Source of the DNA: a virus
Direction: 5' to 3' (one strand)
Virus record (IMG/VR): IMGVR_UViG_3300025082_002804
Coordinates: 1 to 33,385 of that record
Length of the DNA: 33,385 nucleotides
The notes beneath the pieces were generated by a model. The model did not search any database. It was not told where the DNA came from and saw only the letters and a list, made by a program, of their open reading frames with translations. The translations under genes were made by a program, and so were the position numbers. Of this stretch, positions 32,229 to 33,385 are shown piece after piece; position 1 is the stretch's first letter; each line of letters starts with the position of its first letter.

Positions 32229-33380
32229 CTAGTTTCGAAACTGATCAAAATAGGGCTTATAAGAATAAAAATTTGAACCAAAAAGCTGGGCATATTTATA
32301 AAACACCTCTGCTTCTTCTCGTCGTTGATTCAAATTGTCAGTTTGTTGAGATCGCCCTCCTTCTAAATATAATCCCACTGATTTATTAACTTTTTTAAAT
32401 CTTGATCCTGTACTTACGGCACGAAGCCACATCTCCCAATCATCAGCATAATCACACCCATCCTGATCAAAGAATCCGCATCGTTCGTGGATGCTTTTAC
32501 GCCAAAGTGGCATCGGTCCTGGTAAGCACTTTACCATGTTTTCGGGTGAAAACTCTGCCATTGAGTGACTAAACAATTCCGATGCCTTTGACTTTTCGAA
32601 GATATCGTTTTTAACAGTTGTTCTTAGTGTGTCTCCGTACACTAAGTCTATAGTATCATTTTTTTCAATTTCTGTCAATAATATTTCTAAACATTCTTGA
32701 CTTTTTCTATCATCTAAAAATGCAAATGTTACATAATCGCCAATTGCCTCTTTAAGAGCTAAGTTTAATCCCTCGGTTGGCTTGAGGCGGTCATCATATC
32801 GAATATATTTAATTTGTGGATATTCTAACAAATACTCCTCAATCATTTTTTGTTCATTCCCGGGAGATCCTGTGTCTACCAAGACGAGTTCACACTGGTC
32901 AAAGATAGTTTGTGTGGTGATATTCTGAAGAAATCCTTGCAAGTATTCTTCTGCTTTATAAAAAGTTGTAATGATTGAAATTTTGGGTCTTTCGGAATGG
33001 CGTGGGGTGGCGCTATTGATTTCATTCAGAAATAGATTTGTAATTTCGGATCTTTTCTCGATCATAAAATCGATCAATTTCTCTCCCTTAAGAGCAAACC
33101 ACTTTTCATAACCCGCGCCGACAAGCTTACTAGTCTTTATAGACATCCCCATCATGCGAGCCTCAACCACTATCCTTGATAAGGTTTCTGGGGTATCTGG
33201 AAAGAAAGCAAAAGTTTTGTTCTTTCCGAGTTTTTGCAAAAATTTGAGAGGATCGCGGTCGGCTACCAATTCAACCTCCAAGTCCTTACTCTCACAAAAA
33301 ACTTTTGTCTTCGCTGTATTTTTATGAGGGATGGGAGAGTCGAGAATAGACACCTTATCAGCTTTGGGCTGTGTTGCCAT
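32229..33380 (-). CDS. Family 2 glycosyltransferase with GT-B-like remnant; N-terminus may lie outside window
   Basis: The 383 residues visible include a complete GT2 domain from about residue 133 (KISIITTFYKAEEYLQGFL). It has VDTGSPGNE at 168-176 (acidic D169), LDDRKS with D223/D224, and the late ADDWEMWLRAV. Residues about 35-95 instead resemble the C-terminal edge of a GT-B enzyme (FPDTPETLSRIVVEARMMG, then LVGAGYEKWF), as though a GT-B domain was trimmed. The ATG at 33380 has only 5 bases before the window end and no ribosome site in view, so the gene may start further right and encode a longer bidomain transferase. Cytoplasmic; sugars unknown. Confidence 0.8.
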   Translation of the reverse strand: MATQPKADKVSILDSPIPHKNTAKTKVFCESKDLEVELVADRDPLKFLQKLGKNKTFAFFPDTPETLSRIVVEARMMGMSIKTSKLVGAGYEKWFALKGEKLIDFMIEKRSEITNLFLNEINSATPRHSERPKISIITTFYKAEEYLQGFLQNITTQTIFDQCELVLVDTGSPGNEQKMIEEYLLEYPQIKYIRYDDRLKPTEGLNLALKEAIGDYVTFAFLDDRKSQECLEILLTEIEKNDTIDLVYGDTLRTTVKNDIFEKSKASELFSHSMAEFSPENMVKCLPGPMPLWRKSIHERCGFFDQDGCDYADDWEMWLRAVSTGSRFKKVNKSVGLYLEGGRSQQTDNLNQRREEAEVFYKYAQLFGSNFYSYKPYFDQFRN

Positions 33381-33385
33381 ATGTC

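Overview
The window looks like an internal segment of a tailed-phage genome (contractile-tailed, T4-like supergroup), probably environmental or marine and not assignable to a host from sequence alone. The evidence is a recognisable baseplate block (gp6-like wedge, gp25-like wedge, gp5-like hub with a peptidase), a phage late-type sigma factor, and several short phage-style hypotheticals. Every gene I accept lies on the minus strand, so transcription runs from high to low coordinates. The DNA is almost fully coding: the largest gap between genes is about 25 nt, and most junctions are ATGA, TAATG or ATGAGTGA overlaps. I see no tRNA, CRISPR array, insertion sequence, integrase, attachment site or convincing terminator, and no stretch over 300 bases lacks a gene.

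Layout in transcription order. (1) 33380 to 16039 is a glycan cassette of 22 genes, open at the right edge. It holds seven glycosyltransferases (four are one paralogous group, two another), a GDP-mannose-4,6-dehydratase-like SDR, a GDP-fucose-synthase/ColC-like SDR, an RmlC-like epimerase, a ColD-like PLP 3-dehydratase, a third SDR, a PfkB heptose-type kinase and a separate HldE-type nucleotidyltransferase, an EcbF/BcbF-type HAD phosphatase, a sugar cupin, a methyltransferase, a B12-binding radical SAM enzyme, an FAD oxidoreductase, a conserved unknown, and a compact two-subunit TPP enzyme resembling E1 alpha/beta. (2) 16037 to 14056 holds small genes (hypotheticals, an FmdB-type zinc ribbon, a membrane-anchored protein) and the late sigma factor. 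(3) 14052 to 1 is the baseplate/tail block: hub with M15 peptidase, spike-like protein, a 2432-residue virion protein with a peptidoglycan-binding-like segment, gp25, gp6, a DNRLRE-like structural protein, and a LamG-like protein cut by the left edge.

How the genes may work together (inference). The cassette can plausibly make one or more unusual nucleotide sugars. The set GMD-like + His-for-Lys PLP dehydratase + ColC/GFS-like epimerase-reductase matches the GDP-colitose route, a 3,6-dideoxyhexose. The kinase, phosphatase and nucleotidyltransferase resemble heptose activation. The E1-like TPP pair could add a two-carbon branch to a keto-sugar, as AviB1/B2-type and YerE-type enzymes do. No flippase, polymerase or other membrane exporter is present, so the glycan may be put on a phage component or handed to host machinery. 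The cassette runs without a visible break into the late virion genes, which fits a role in virion or tail glycosylation, but this is not proven.
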